A stretch of DNA of 5,866 nucleotides from Aequorivita sp. (GTDB lineage: Bacteria > Bacteroidota > Bacteroidia > Flavobacteriales > Flavobacteriaceae): NCBI GenBank assembly GCA_002733915.1, contig NVXN01000013.1:76303-82168 (forward strand), in the 5' to 3' direction. The notes below the pieces were generated by a model. That model had not been told where the DNA came from. It ran no database searches and saw only the letters and a list, made by a program, of their open reading frames with translations. Numbering within the stretch: position 1 is the first letter of the stretch; each line of letters begins with the position of its first letter. Below are positions 1 through 5,184 of this stretch, piece after piece. The position numbers and the translations under genes were made by a program.

Positions 1-1
1 G

Positions 2-115
2 AAAGTGGGAATGACCAAGCCCTATGATGATAAGCACGTTCTCTTTATTCCACGAGGCGAAAACCGCTTACTTTTTCATCTAGAAAAATTCATCACCAAA
101 AACAAAAAACAATGA
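2..115 (+). CDS. 3' end of an unidentified gene (partial, C-terminal 37 residues)
   Basis: An open frame enters from the left edge and stops at TGA 113-115. The visible C-terminus includes PYDDKHVLFIPRGENRLLFH and ends in a lysine-rich tail. I do not recognise the family from this fragment. The TGA overlaps the ATG of the next gene in an ATGA (112-115), the usual mark of a translationally coupled operon pair. That overlap is the main evidence that the frame is real. No function is proposed. Confidence 0.6.
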   Translation, partial: KVGMTKPYDDKHVLFIPRGENRLLFHLEKFITKNKKQ

Positions 116-1071
116 GAAATGAAGCTTTTGAACTTCCCGAAGATTTAAAGGAAAAGCTGAAAAAAGCAAAAAAATTGGAATGGATTACTATAGTATATCT
201 TTCAACCGTAGTTATACTTATGTATCTGGTTATGGGTTCCTCGCAGGCAATGAAAACTGCTTGGCTGGAAGATGCCCTTAGTATAATTCCTGCAATTTCC
301 TTTTTGATAGCTTCGCGCATATATAATAGAAAACCCACCCAAAAGTTTCAATATGGCTTTCACCGCGTGTTCAGCATTGCGTTTTTAACGGGTAGTACTG
401 CCCTTTTTGGAATGGGAGTTTTTCTTTTGGTTGATTCCACTATAACCCTTATAAAAGCGGAACATCCTACTATTGGCACTATTGTTTTATTTGGTAAACA
501 AATTTGGATGGGCTGGATAATGATTGCCGTACTAATATATAGCTCGCTGCCAGCGATGTATTTGGGCTATAAGAAATTGCCCCTCGCAAAAAAACTTCAC
601 AATAAAATTCTTTATACCGATGCCAATGCACAAAAGGCAGATTATATGACTGGTTTTGCGGCAATGTTAGGTATTCTTGGACTTGGCATTGGTTGGTGGT
701 GGGCAGATGCCAGTGCAGCTTTATTTATTTCATTTTCAGTTTTAAAGGATGGATATACCAACTTAAAAGATGCGGTGGAAGATTTAATGGATAGAAAACC
801 ATTGCAAATTAAAGCAGACAAACCTGATAAACTAGTGGCAAAAACGGAGAATTTTGTGAAAACCTGGGATTGGGTTAAAGATGCAAAAGTACGATTTCGT
901 GAAGAAGGACAGGTATATTTTGGCGATGTACAGGTTATTATAAAACCTGGGACTGACGTTCCAAAATCAATTGAAGAAGGATTGAAAAAACTGCAAGCAT
1001 TTCATTGGAAGATTTATGATGTAACCCTTATGCCAGTGCAAGAATTAATAGATTATTCAGAAAAGCAATGA
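112..1071 (+). CDS. Cation diffusion facilitator (CDF) family transporter with an atypical metal site
   Basis: This 319-residue inner-membrane protein matches the CDF family, which exports divalent metals such as Zn, Fe, Mn or Co in exchange for protons. A charged N-terminus (1-22) is followed by hydrophobic segments near 24-41, 54-70, 86-111, 131-150, 178-197 and 199-211, the six-helix CDF layout. The family hallmark after TM2 is present as F79-Q-Y81-G82-F-H-R85, and the TM6 exit reads DGYTNLKDAVEDLMDR (213-228). Residues 235-319 form the cytoplasmic ferredoxin-like domain. In YiiP-type CDFs the transport site is Asp-x3-Asp in TM2 and His-x3-Asp in TM5. Here D54 and D177 are kept, but the partner positions appear to be I58 and A173, so the site looks incomplete and substrate cannot be inferred. 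The ATG at 112 overlaps the stop of the upstream gene, suggesting a shared transcript. The fold assignment is firm; the metal is unknown. Confidence 0.9.
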   Translation: MRNEAFELPEDLKEKLKKAKKLEWITIVYLSTVVILMYLVMGSSQAMKTAWLEDALSIIPAISFLIASRIYNRKPTQKFQYGFHRVFSIAFLTGSTALFGMGVFLLVDSTITLIKAEHPTIGTIVLFGKQIWMGWIMIAVLIYSSLPAMYLGYKKLPLAKKLHNKILYTDANAQKADYMTGFAAMLGILGLGIGWWWADASAALFISFSVLKDGYTNLKDAVEDLMDRKPLQIKADKPDKLVAKTENFVKTWDWVKDAKVRFREEGQVYFGDVQVIIKPGTDVPKSIEEGLKKLQAFHWKIYDVTLMPVQELIDYSEKQ

Positions 1072-1096
1072 TGGTTTTATTGCTTCGAAAACTGAA
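1056..1096. terminator. Inverted repeat across two convergent stop codons, possible shared terminator
   Basis: Arms AAGCAAT (1063-1069) and ATTGCTT (1079-1085) flank a 9-nt loop. Outer arms TTCAG (1056-1060) and CTGAA (1092-1096) extend the symmetry. Both stop codons (TGA 1069-1071 on +, TAA 1079-1077 on -) lie inside it, and as a result both proteins end in Lys-Gln. On the minus strand the inner stem is followed by TTTTCT, so it fits best as a terminator for the lipoprotein gene. The stem is AT-rich and therefore weak. Confidence 0.4.
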
Positions 1097-1586
1097 AATC
1101 AACTTTCTTCAATTCCCCTTCTACTTTACCCTCAATCCATGCATGGAGTGAATCTTTTACAGGATTTGTGTACACTATGCGTTGTGGAAAATCGTGGTTT
1201 TTATTTTCGAATGTAACTTTTCCCTTATCAGAAGAAATCATTTTAAATGTAACTGGTTTTTTATCGTTCTGATTTGCCACGGCTACGGTTAATAATACAT
1301 TTTCTCCTTTTTGTTCAAGTGCCATAGTTTCCGCAAAAACCACTTTCTTTTTATTAACCTCAACAAAACTATAGGCAGTGAATGTACTGTCGTTTTCTGC
1401 AGACCAAGTCTCTTGGGAGTATTCCTCTCCATTCTGGTTCACCCAAGTCCCTAAAAGCCATCTAAGTTGATTGATTTTATCATATTTTTTTGAAGAAATT
1501 GTAGTTTCGGTCTTTTCTGCTTCGGAATTATTCTTACAAGAATTCAGCAAGAAAGAAAGCAATAGCATAACAAGTAATTTTTTCAT
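1077..1586 (-). CDS. Small lipoprotein, DUF6265-like
   Basis: The 169-residue precursor has a classic lipoprotein signal: Met-Lys-Lys, a hydrophobic stretch (4-14) and a lipobox LNSC with the lipidated cysteine at C17. A polar linker runs to about residue 35. The mature domain has the pattern of the DUF6265 group: LRWLLGTWV near 41-49, a following Glu-x-Trp (QETW), a central strand with an ETMAL motif, and the block FENKNHDFPQRIVY near 125-138. Members are small beta-rich secreted or periplasmic proteins of unknown function. The residues after the cysteine (KNNSEAEK) are acidic only from the fifth position on, so surface export by a lipoprotein export signal is possible but not clear. It lies 44 nt downstream of csaA on the same strand and could be co-transcribed. 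Its 3' end converges on the transporter gene with a 5-nt gap. Confidence 0.8.
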   Translation of the reverse strand: MKKLLVMLLLSFLLNSCKNNSEAEKTETTISSKKYDKINQLRWLLGTWVNQNGEEYSQETWSAENDSTFTAYSFVEVNKKKVVFAETMALEQKGENVLLTVAVANQNDKKPVTFKMISSDKGKVTFENKNHDFPQRIVYTNPVKDSLHAWIEGKVEGELKKVDFQFSKQ

Positions 1587-1630
1587 AAAAAACGGCTTAA
1601 GTGCGCTAAGGTATTACAAAAAAAATTGAA

Positions 1631-1969
1631 CTATAATATGCGCAAACCATTTTGCACTTCCCTATCGGGCCGCAAAAGGGTTACGTTTTTTCCTTCCACT
1701 GCGCCTAAAACAAGACATTCGCTCATAAAATTGGCTATCTGTTTCTTCGGAAAATTTACAACTGCAACCACTTGTTTTCCTACCAATTCTTCCTTTGAGT
1801 ATAGTGAAGTTATCTGTGCCGATGTTTTTCGTTGACCAATTTCACCTCCAAAATCTACTAAAAGTTGATAAGAAGGATTTCTCGCTTCGGGAAAATCGTT
1901 GACTTCACGAATGGTTCCCACGCGCATTTCCACCTTTTCAAAATCGGCCCAAGTAAGGTTATTGGTCAT
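1631..1969 (-). CDS. csaA: CsaA-type tRNA-binding / export-related chaperone protein
   Basis: This 112-residue protein is a single tRNA-binding (EMAP-II/Arc1p-like) OB fold, the same size as Bacillus CsaA (about 110 residues). Family blocks seen in order are MRVGTI (15-20), EARNPSYQLLVDFG (28-41), TSAQIT (49-54), a long LVGKQVVAVVNFPKKQIANF stretch (62-81), SECLVLGA (83-90) and the C-terminal RPDREVQNGLRI (100-111). CsaA homodimers bind tRNA and have been described as chaperones with preprotein-export activity; the role in Bacteroidota is inferred from homology only. The ATG lies inside the 3' end of the upstream gene: the overlap ATGACCAATAA is 11 nt, indicating translational coupling in an operon with it. 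No separate promoter is evident. Confidence 0.93.
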   Translation of the reverse strand: MTNNLTWADFEKVEMRVGTIREVNDFPEARNPSYQLLVDFGGEIGQRKTSAQITSLYSKEELVGKQVVAVVNFPKKQIANFMSECLVLGAVEGKNVTLLRPDREVQNGLRIL

Positions 1970-2270
1970 GGTGAATGGAAAGTTTTTTAATCATTTCAGG
2001 AGAAATTTCGCCTTGGTCGGCACCGTAAACATCAACCAGCAAGCCTTTCTGGCCATCGTGGGTTTCTATTAAATAAAGGATGGTGTTATCGCCAGGATTG
2101 GTCATTCCCTCAAAACGGTAAAACTTAACTACGTCCAGTTCGCCGGCTTTCCATTTTTTTTTCAAGTTTTTAGATTCAATTCCTTCACCTACAAGGTTGA
2201 AGTCTTCTGTAAAACCGTGATTTTGTAAATCTTCAATTGCTACAGACAAGGATGAATATGAGTTTTTCAT
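1959..2270 (-). CDS. Conserved Bacteroidota protein of unknown function (often labelled phosphoribosylpyrophosphate synthetase)
   Basis: This 103-residue soluble protein has no signal peptide or membrane segment. It opens with a YSSLSVAIEDLQNHGFTEDF block (5-24), has a central VVKFYRFEGMTNPGDNTILY block (47-66), and ends near LLVDVYGADQGEIS (77-90). I recognise this pattern from short Bacteroidota proteins that often carry the name phosphoribosylpyrophosphate synthetase. At about 100 residues it cannot be a full PRPP synthetase (about 310 residues), and I see no PRPP-binding loop, so that name should not be taken as function. It is first in an operon with csaA (11-nt overlap) behind a good promoter at 2290-2321. 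That arrangement suggests joint expression but does not reveal a role. Confidence 0.85.
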   Translation of the reverse strand: MKNSYSSLSVAIEDLQNHGFTEDFNLVGEGIESKNLKKKWKAGELDVVKFYRFEGMTNPGDNTILYLIETHDGQKGLLVDVYGADQGEISPEMIKKLSIHHDQ

Positions 2271-2289
2271 AATAGATTGGTTTATTTTT

Positions 2290-2321
2290 TAAAGTTACTG
2301 GAGATATTTAATAACGGCAAA
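2290..2321 (-). promoter_or_regulatory. Bacteroidota-type promoter for the hypothetical protein-csaA operon
   Basis: Read on the minus strand, TTTG (2321-2318, the -33 box) is followed after 20 nt by TAACTTTA (2297-2290), one mismatch from TAnnTTTG. Spacing fits the Bacteroidota sigma-ABfr consensus. Transcription would start near 2283, giving a very short leader of about 12 nt before the ATG at 2270. Confidence 0.6.
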
Positions 2322-2416
2322 GTTTTATAAATTCTTTAGGAAAAGTTGAAGGGAGTGTACAACCCAATAGCTTAGTAATCCAATAACTTTATAACACATT
2401 AATTATTCAAAAATCG

Positions 2417-2424
2417 TAACTTTA
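2417..2424 (+). promoter_or_regulatory. Candidate -7 box for the thioredoxin-fold gene
   Basis: TAACTTTA matches TAnnTTTG at seven of eight positions and would start transcription near 2431, about 30 nt before the ATG at 2461. An identical octamer sits at 2384-2391. Neither has a convincing TTG at the expected upstream spacing, so this promoter is weaker evidence than the divergent one at 2290-2321. Confidence 0.35.
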
Positions 2425-2460
2425 AACCCCAATTTGTCAACTAATTTAGAAAAGAATAAA

Positions 2461-3018
2461 ATGGCCAGAACAGAATCTAAAATGCTTTCTTTGGGAACCA
2501 AAGCACCCGATTTTACATTGATTGACGCGATAACTAACAAACCTGTCTCACTAAAAGACGTTCGCGGCGAAAAAGGTACTGTGGTTATGTTTATCTGTAA
2601 CCACTGCCCATTTGTGAAACATGTAAATGAAGAGTTGGTTCGGGTCTGTAATGATTATCGCGTTACAGGATTTGGATTTGTGGCTATAAACAGTAACGAT
2701 GTTATAAATTACCCCGAGGATTCTCCCGCCAAAATGTGGGAAACTGCAAGAAAACACAATTATACCTTCCCCTATTTGTTTGATGAGACCCAAGAAATTG
2801 CAAAGGCTTATGATGCCGCTTGCACCCCAGATTTTTATTTATTTGATGATGAATTGAAACTTGTTTATAGAGGCCAACTGGATAATTCCCGCCCCGGGAA
2901 CGGTATTCCTGTAAACGGTCGCGACCTCCGGGAAGCACTTGATAACATACTTAATAACAATCCGCAACGAAAGGATCAAAAACCGAGTATTGGGTGTAAC
3001 ATTAAGTGGAAGGAATAA
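2461..3018 (+). CDS. Thioredoxin-fold redox protein (AhpC/TSA superfamily, PRX-like group)
   Basis: This 185-residue cytoplasmic protein has a thioredoxin fold of the PRX_like type. An AhpC/TSA-type lead-in, LGTKAPDFTLID (11-22), is followed by the redox motif C46-N-H-C49 within FICNHCPFVKH, then FVAINSND (73-80). The cis-proline loop is C121-T-P123-DFYLFD, followed by LVYRGQLDNSRP (134-145). The C-terminus SIGCNIKWK (176-184), with C179, is characteristic of this group. The CxxC pair suggests a thiol-disulfide oxidoreductase or peroxiredoxin-like role; substrate unknown. I chose ATG 2461 rather than the in-frame TTG at 2434. The TTG would lie only a few bases from the predicted transcription start and adds nine unconserved residues. 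ATG 2482 is a less likely alternative. It converges on the YfiT-like gene with a 52-nt gap. Confidence 0.9.
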   Translation: MARTESKMLSLGTKAPDFTLIDAITNKPVSLKDVRGEKGTVVMFICNHCPFVKHVNEELVRVCNDYRVTGFGFVAINSNDVINYPEDSPAKMWETARKHNYTFPYLFDETQEIAKAYDAACTPDFYLFDDELKLVYRGQLDNSRPGNGIPVNGRDLREALDNILNNNPQRKDQKPSIGCNIKWKE

Positions 3019-3024
3019 ATTGGG

Positions 3025-3048
3025 TGATGGTTGATGGTTGATGGTTGA
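3025..3048. repeat. Heptanucleotide tandem repeat, three copies of TGATGGT
   Basis: Three perfect TGATGGT copies (3025-3045) plus a partial fourth (TGA) lie between the convergent thioredoxin-fold and YfiT-like genes, starting 6 nt after the first stop codon. It is non-coding and could vary in copy number by slippage. No terminator hairpin is visible in this gap. Confidence 0.85.
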
Positions 3049-3070
3049 AAAACTTTAATTCTCCAAAATT

Positions 3071-3607
3071 TTACTTCCACCCTTCCCTTTTTAGCAGATC
3101 TTCAATATGTGAATAATGGTGATTGCTGTGCCAAGCATACATACCTGTCATATAAGCCAAAGACATAGTGCGATTGCGCTCTGGATGAATTATTTCTCTC
3201 TGAAAATTATCCATAGAGAGTCCTTTTAATAAATATGTCCATTTGGCATGCAAAGCGTTTATTGACACTAAAGATAAATCTATGGGCGCGTTTTTAACAT
3301 CCGCAGTTTCTGCCCAAGCTTTTTCGTCATAGGCTTTAATTATCGGGGTAGCTTCAGTCAACGCCCATTTAAAACGTGTATAGGCATTGTGGTGGCTATC
3401 ATAAACGTGATGGATTGTCTGCCGTACCGTCCAGCCTTCTGGCCTATACGGTGTATTTAACTGATTATTGGAAAGTTTGTTCACCAAGTTTTCAAACCTA
3501 CTTGGAAAATGTTCCAAAATAGAAATCCAAGCTTCCAGTTTTTCTGAAGTGATGTTTGAAGGGCAATCAAACGTGCCTATTGGGTATTTCAGTTTCTCTA
3601 AATCCAT
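3071..3607 (-). CDS. YfiT/BstA-like DinB-superfamily metal-dependent thiol transferase
   Basis: This 178-residue soluble protein matches the YfiT/BstA family of the DinB four-helix superfamily over its full length. Visible blocks are LKYPIGTF (6-13), QLNTPYRPEGWTVRQTIHH (49-67), DSHHNAYTRFKWALTE (70-85), an IIKAYDEKAWAE stretch (89-100) and a C-terminal YAWHSNHHYSHI (157-168). The metal-binding triad of Bacillus YfiT, H67, H160 and H164, occurs here at exactly the same residue numbers, so the site is intact. In Firmicutes such proteins conjugate bacillithiol to electrophiles. Whether this organism makes bacillithiol cannot be seen here, so the thiol substrate is open. The ATG lies 11 nt after the hairpin that terminates the upstream prolyl isomerase gene. 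A near-consensus -7 box (TACTTTTA, 3619-3612) would make its transcript almost leaderless. Confidence 0.92.
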   Translation of the reverse strand: MDLEKLKYPIGTFDCPSNITSEKLEAWISILEHFPSRFENLVNKLSNNQLNTPYRPEGWTVRQTIHHVYDSHHNAYTRFKWALTEATPIIKAYDEKAWAETADVKNAPIDLSLVSINALHAKWTYLLKGLSMDNFQREIIHPERNRTMSLAYMTGMYAWHSNHHYSHIEDLLKREGWK

Positions 3608-3618
3608 GTGCTAAAAGT

Positions 3619-3650
3619 ACAAAACGCCTCGATAGGTCGAGACGTTTTGT
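3619..3650 (-). terminator. Hairpin terminator behind the cyclophilin-FKBP gene
   Basis: Arms ACAAAACGCCTCGA and TCGAGACGTTTTGT pair with one C-A mismatch (8 + 5 bp) around a TAGG loop. It lies 25 nt beyond the stop of the prolyl isomerase gene and 11 nt before the ATG of the YfiT-like gene. The minus-strand read ends the stem in CGTTTTGT followed by ACTTTT, a modest U-rich tail. The nearly symmetrical A-rich and T-rich arms could terminate in both directions. Confidence 0.75.
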
Positions 3651-3675
3651 TTATTAATTAAATATGTTTTTTAGA

Positions 3676-4608
3676 CTATTTCACACCCATCAATTCAACA
3701 TCAAAAATTAAAGTTGCGTTTGGTGGAATAACTCCGCCAGCCCCACGCTCGCCGTAAGCTAAATGTGATGGAATTACAAAACGGGCCTTATCGCCCACTT
3801 GTAGTAATTGAATGCCTTCATCCCAACCAGAGATTACTTGGCCAACGCCCAGTTGAAAGTCGATTGGCTGTTTTCTTTTGTATGAAGAGTCAAACTCAGT
3901 TCCATCCGTAAGTGCACCTTTGTAATGTACTGAAACAGTTTTTCCTTTTTCAGCTTTTTTCCCACTACCTTTTTGAATTATTTTATAAAGAAGACCGCTA
4001 TCGGTTCTGTCAAAACCTTCTGAAATTTTTTTCAGTTCGGCTTCCTGAGCTTCTTTCATTTTTGCAATTCGCTGCTCCCTTTCACCAGTAAAACTTCTGA
4101 AAGCTTCTACAGCATTCCACATTTTGGCTTCTTCGCCTACGCGGATTATTTCAACCTTTTGCATTGTATCGCCTTGCACAACACTATCAACCACATCCTG
4201 CCCTTCCACTACATTTCCAAAAACGGTGTGCTTATTATCCAACCAAGGCGTTGCAACGTGCGTTATAAAAAACTGACTACCGTTGCTCGCAGGCCCAGCA
4301 TTTGCCATGGAAAGCACCCCCGGGGTATCGTGGCGAAGGTCTTGGTGAAACTCATCATCAAAGTTATAGCCTGGTCCACCAGCGCCCGTACCATTGGGAT
4401 CGCCGCCCTGAATCATAAAATCTGGGATTACACGGTGAAATTTTAACCCATCATAATAGGGTGTTCCCTGTGGTTTTGCTGAATTTTCCAAGTTCCCTTC
4501 TGCCAAAGCCACAAAGTTTCCAACCGTTCCCGGGGTTTTGTCGTGGGTTAGTTTTATAAGGATTTCTCCTTTTTCGGTCGTTATTTTTGCGTAAATACCG
4601 TCTTGCAT
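3676..4608 (-). CDS. Two-domain peptidyl-prolyl isomerase: cyclophilin fused to FKBP
   Basis: The 310-residue protein catalyses cis-trans isomerisation of X-Pro bonds with two unrelated domains. Residues 5-158 are a cyclophilin: [19 protein letters not shown] (57-75) holds catalytic R59, F64, M65 and Q67. SNGSQFF (108-114), W122 and H127 complete the pocket, and W122 is the cyclosporin-contact tryptophan. A charged helical linker (about 160-200, rich in Glu, Lys and Arg) leads to an FKBP domain (202-310). Its pocket is also intact: Y229, F239, D240, F251, V258, I259, W262, Y285 and F302. No signal peptide is visible, so it is predicted to be cytoplasmic, where it may aid folding. I start at ATG 4608. 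The frame extends to a TTG at 4635, but that TTG is part of the promoter -7 box. A hairpin terminator follows at 3619-3650. Confidence 0.95.
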   Translation of the reverse strand: MQDGIYAKITTEKGEILIKLTHDKTPGTVGNFVALAEGNLENSAKPQGTPYYDGLKFHRVIPDFMIQGGDPNGTGAGGPGYNFDDEFHQDLRHDTPGVLSMANAGPASNGSQFFITHVATPWLDNKHTVFGNVVEGQDVVDSVVQGDTMQKVEIIRVGEEAKMWNAVEAFRSFTGEREQRIAKMKEAQEAELKKISEGFDRTDSGLLYKIIQKGSGKKAEKGKTVSVHYKGALTDGTEFDSSYKRKQPIDFQLGVGQVISGWDEGIQLLQVGDKARFVIPSHLAYGERGAGGVIPPNATLIFDVELMGVK

Positions 4609-4632
4609 TTTTTGTTTTTTTAAATTGAAATG

Positions 4633-4640
4633 CAAAGGTA
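4633..4640 (-). promoter_or_regulatory. Perfect -7 box of the cyclophilin-FKBP gene
   Basis: On the minus strand TACCTTTG (4640-4633) matches TAnnTTTG exactly. Transcription would begin near 4626, about 18 nt before the ATG at 4608. No TTG is found at the -33 spacing; that region instead enters the 7-nt repeat at 4662-4689. The box rules out the upstream TTG as a start codon. Confidence 0.6.
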
Positions 4641-4661
4641 AGGAAATAGGAAGAAAGAATT

Positions 4662-4689
4662 ACTAGCCACTAGCGATGAGGAATGAGCG
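4662..4689. repeat. Four degenerate 7-nt repeat units leading into the large array
   Basis: The stretch divides cleanly into ACTAGCC, ACTAGCG, ATGAGGA and ATGAGCG: two pairs of heptamers, each pair differing mainly at one or two bases. It runs directly into the first TTAGGGTT core at 4691. It belongs to the 549-nt gene-free interval 4636-5184. Confidence 0.6.
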
Positions 4690-4905
4690 ATTAGGGTTCT
4701 AAATACATACGTTAGGGTTGTGTGACGTATCCGTTAGGGTTCTGCATACATCCGTTAGGGTTGTGGGACGTATCCGTTAGGGTTCTACACACATACGTTA
4801 GGGTTGTGGGACGTATCCGTTAGGGTTCTACACACATACGTTAGGGTTGTGGGACGTATCCGTTAGGGTTCTACACACATCCGTTAGGGTTGGTGTACCT
4901 AAACG
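4690..4905. repeat. Composite tandem array: ten TTAGGGTT cores with alternating 21- and 22-nt units
   Basis: Exact TTAGGGTT cores begin at 4691, 4712, 4734, 4755, 4777, 4798, 4820, 4841, 4863 and 4884, so the spacing is 21, 22, 21, 22 and so on without exception. Two unit types alternate. After the core, type A continues CTACACACATACG (21 nt in total) and type B continues GTGGGACGTATCCG (22 nt). The real repeat is therefore a 43-nt A+B dimer. Dimers at 4777-4819 and 4820-4862 are identical, as is the B unit at 4755, while outer units carry substitutions: a homogenised centre with diverged edges. Each A-B junction gives ATACGT, 12 nt, then ACGTAT (4707/4725, 4793/4811, 4836/4854), a recurring inverted repeat. 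Because 43 is not a multiple of 3, successive dimers change frame, so it is not protein-coding. Function unknown. Confidence 0.93.
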
Positions 4906-5040
4906 GAAGGGTTCTGAACCCTAACACATGGTTTCAAGACCCTAATACATGGTTACAAGACCCAAACGGGAAGGGTTGAATGGTATCTAGCGGGGTTTAG
5001 GAATTATAGGGAAGGTTGCTGAACGTATATAGCAGGATTT
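4906..5040. repeat. Strand-flipped and decaying tail of the array
   Basis: After the tenth core the unit reappears as GGAAGGGTT. The 15-nt palindrome AGGGTTC-T-GAACCCT (4908-4922) then switches the motif to the opposite strand. CCCTAA at 4919 and 4940 and CCCAAA at 4961 continue at exactly 21 nt, followed by ACACATGG or ATACATGG. The motif then returns to the plus strand in degraded form, with GGTT or GGATT near 4974, 4994, 5014 and 5034-5035, about 20 nt apart. Beyond about 5040 the periodicity is lost. No gene is visible. Confidence 0.65.
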
Positions 5041-5048
5041 GGAAAGGG

Positions 5049-5064
5049 TAAATTTGTATATTTG
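5049..5064 (+). promoter_or_regulatory. Two adjacent perfect -7 boxes upstream of the cytochrome gene
   Basis: TAAATTTG (5049-5056) and TATATTTG (5057-5064) both match TAnnTTTG and abut each other. A TTTG at 5038-5041 is only 15 nt before the second box, shorter than usual for a -33 element. Transcription starting near 5070 would give a leader of about 115 nt before the ATG at 5185. Confidence 0.5.
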
Positions 5065-5093
5065 GGAAATACACAACATAAAAATATTAAAAC

Positions 5094-5140
5094 TTGGGTA
5101 TAGCCAACTATATTAGCGGTATAAACCCAATAGAGTTGGG
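5094..5140 (+). other. Leader segment with mutually exclusive inverted repeats
   Basis: TTGGGT (5094-5099) can pair with ACCCAA (5125-5130). The same ACCCAA segment can pair with TTGGG (5136-5140) across a TAGAG loop, and CCAACT (5104-5109) can pair with AGTTGG (5134-5139). These pairings compete, so the leader could adopt alternative folds. I do not recognise a known riboswitch class. The arms are short and chance is possible. Confidence 0.3.
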
Positions 5141-5184
5141 GATATAAACAACTTCTACGCAATTTGAGAAATACGAACAAGTAA

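Noticed and set aside
1626..1835. 69-residue plus-strand open frame antisense to csaA
   Set aside because: It is explained as the shadow of the well-conserved csaA frame.
2434..2460. Upstream TTG start for the thioredoxin-fold protein
   Set aside because: It lies only a few bases from the predicted transcription start and adds residues not typical of the family; ATG 2461 fits better.
4159..4446. 95-residue plus-strand open frame inside the prolyl isomerase gene
   Set aside because: It lies wholly antisense to the conserved cyclophilin domain and resembles no protein family.
4609..4635. Upstream TTG start for the cyclophilin-FKBP protein
   Set aside because: The TTG is the end of the perfect -7 box TACCTTTG, so it would precede the transcript.
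4690..4905. CRISPR array
   Set aside because: The repeated unit is only 21-22 nt, the segments between cores recur rather than being unique spacers, and no cas gene is present.
4690..4905. Repetitive protein-coding region
   Set aside because: The 43-nt dimer is not a multiple of three, so the frame shifts with every dimer.
4690..4970. Telomere or contaminating eukaryotic telomeric repeat, because of TTAGGG
   Set aside because: The hexamer is not contiguous: cores are separated by 13-14 nt of other sequence, and the array sits between bacterial genes. The resemblance is taken as chance.
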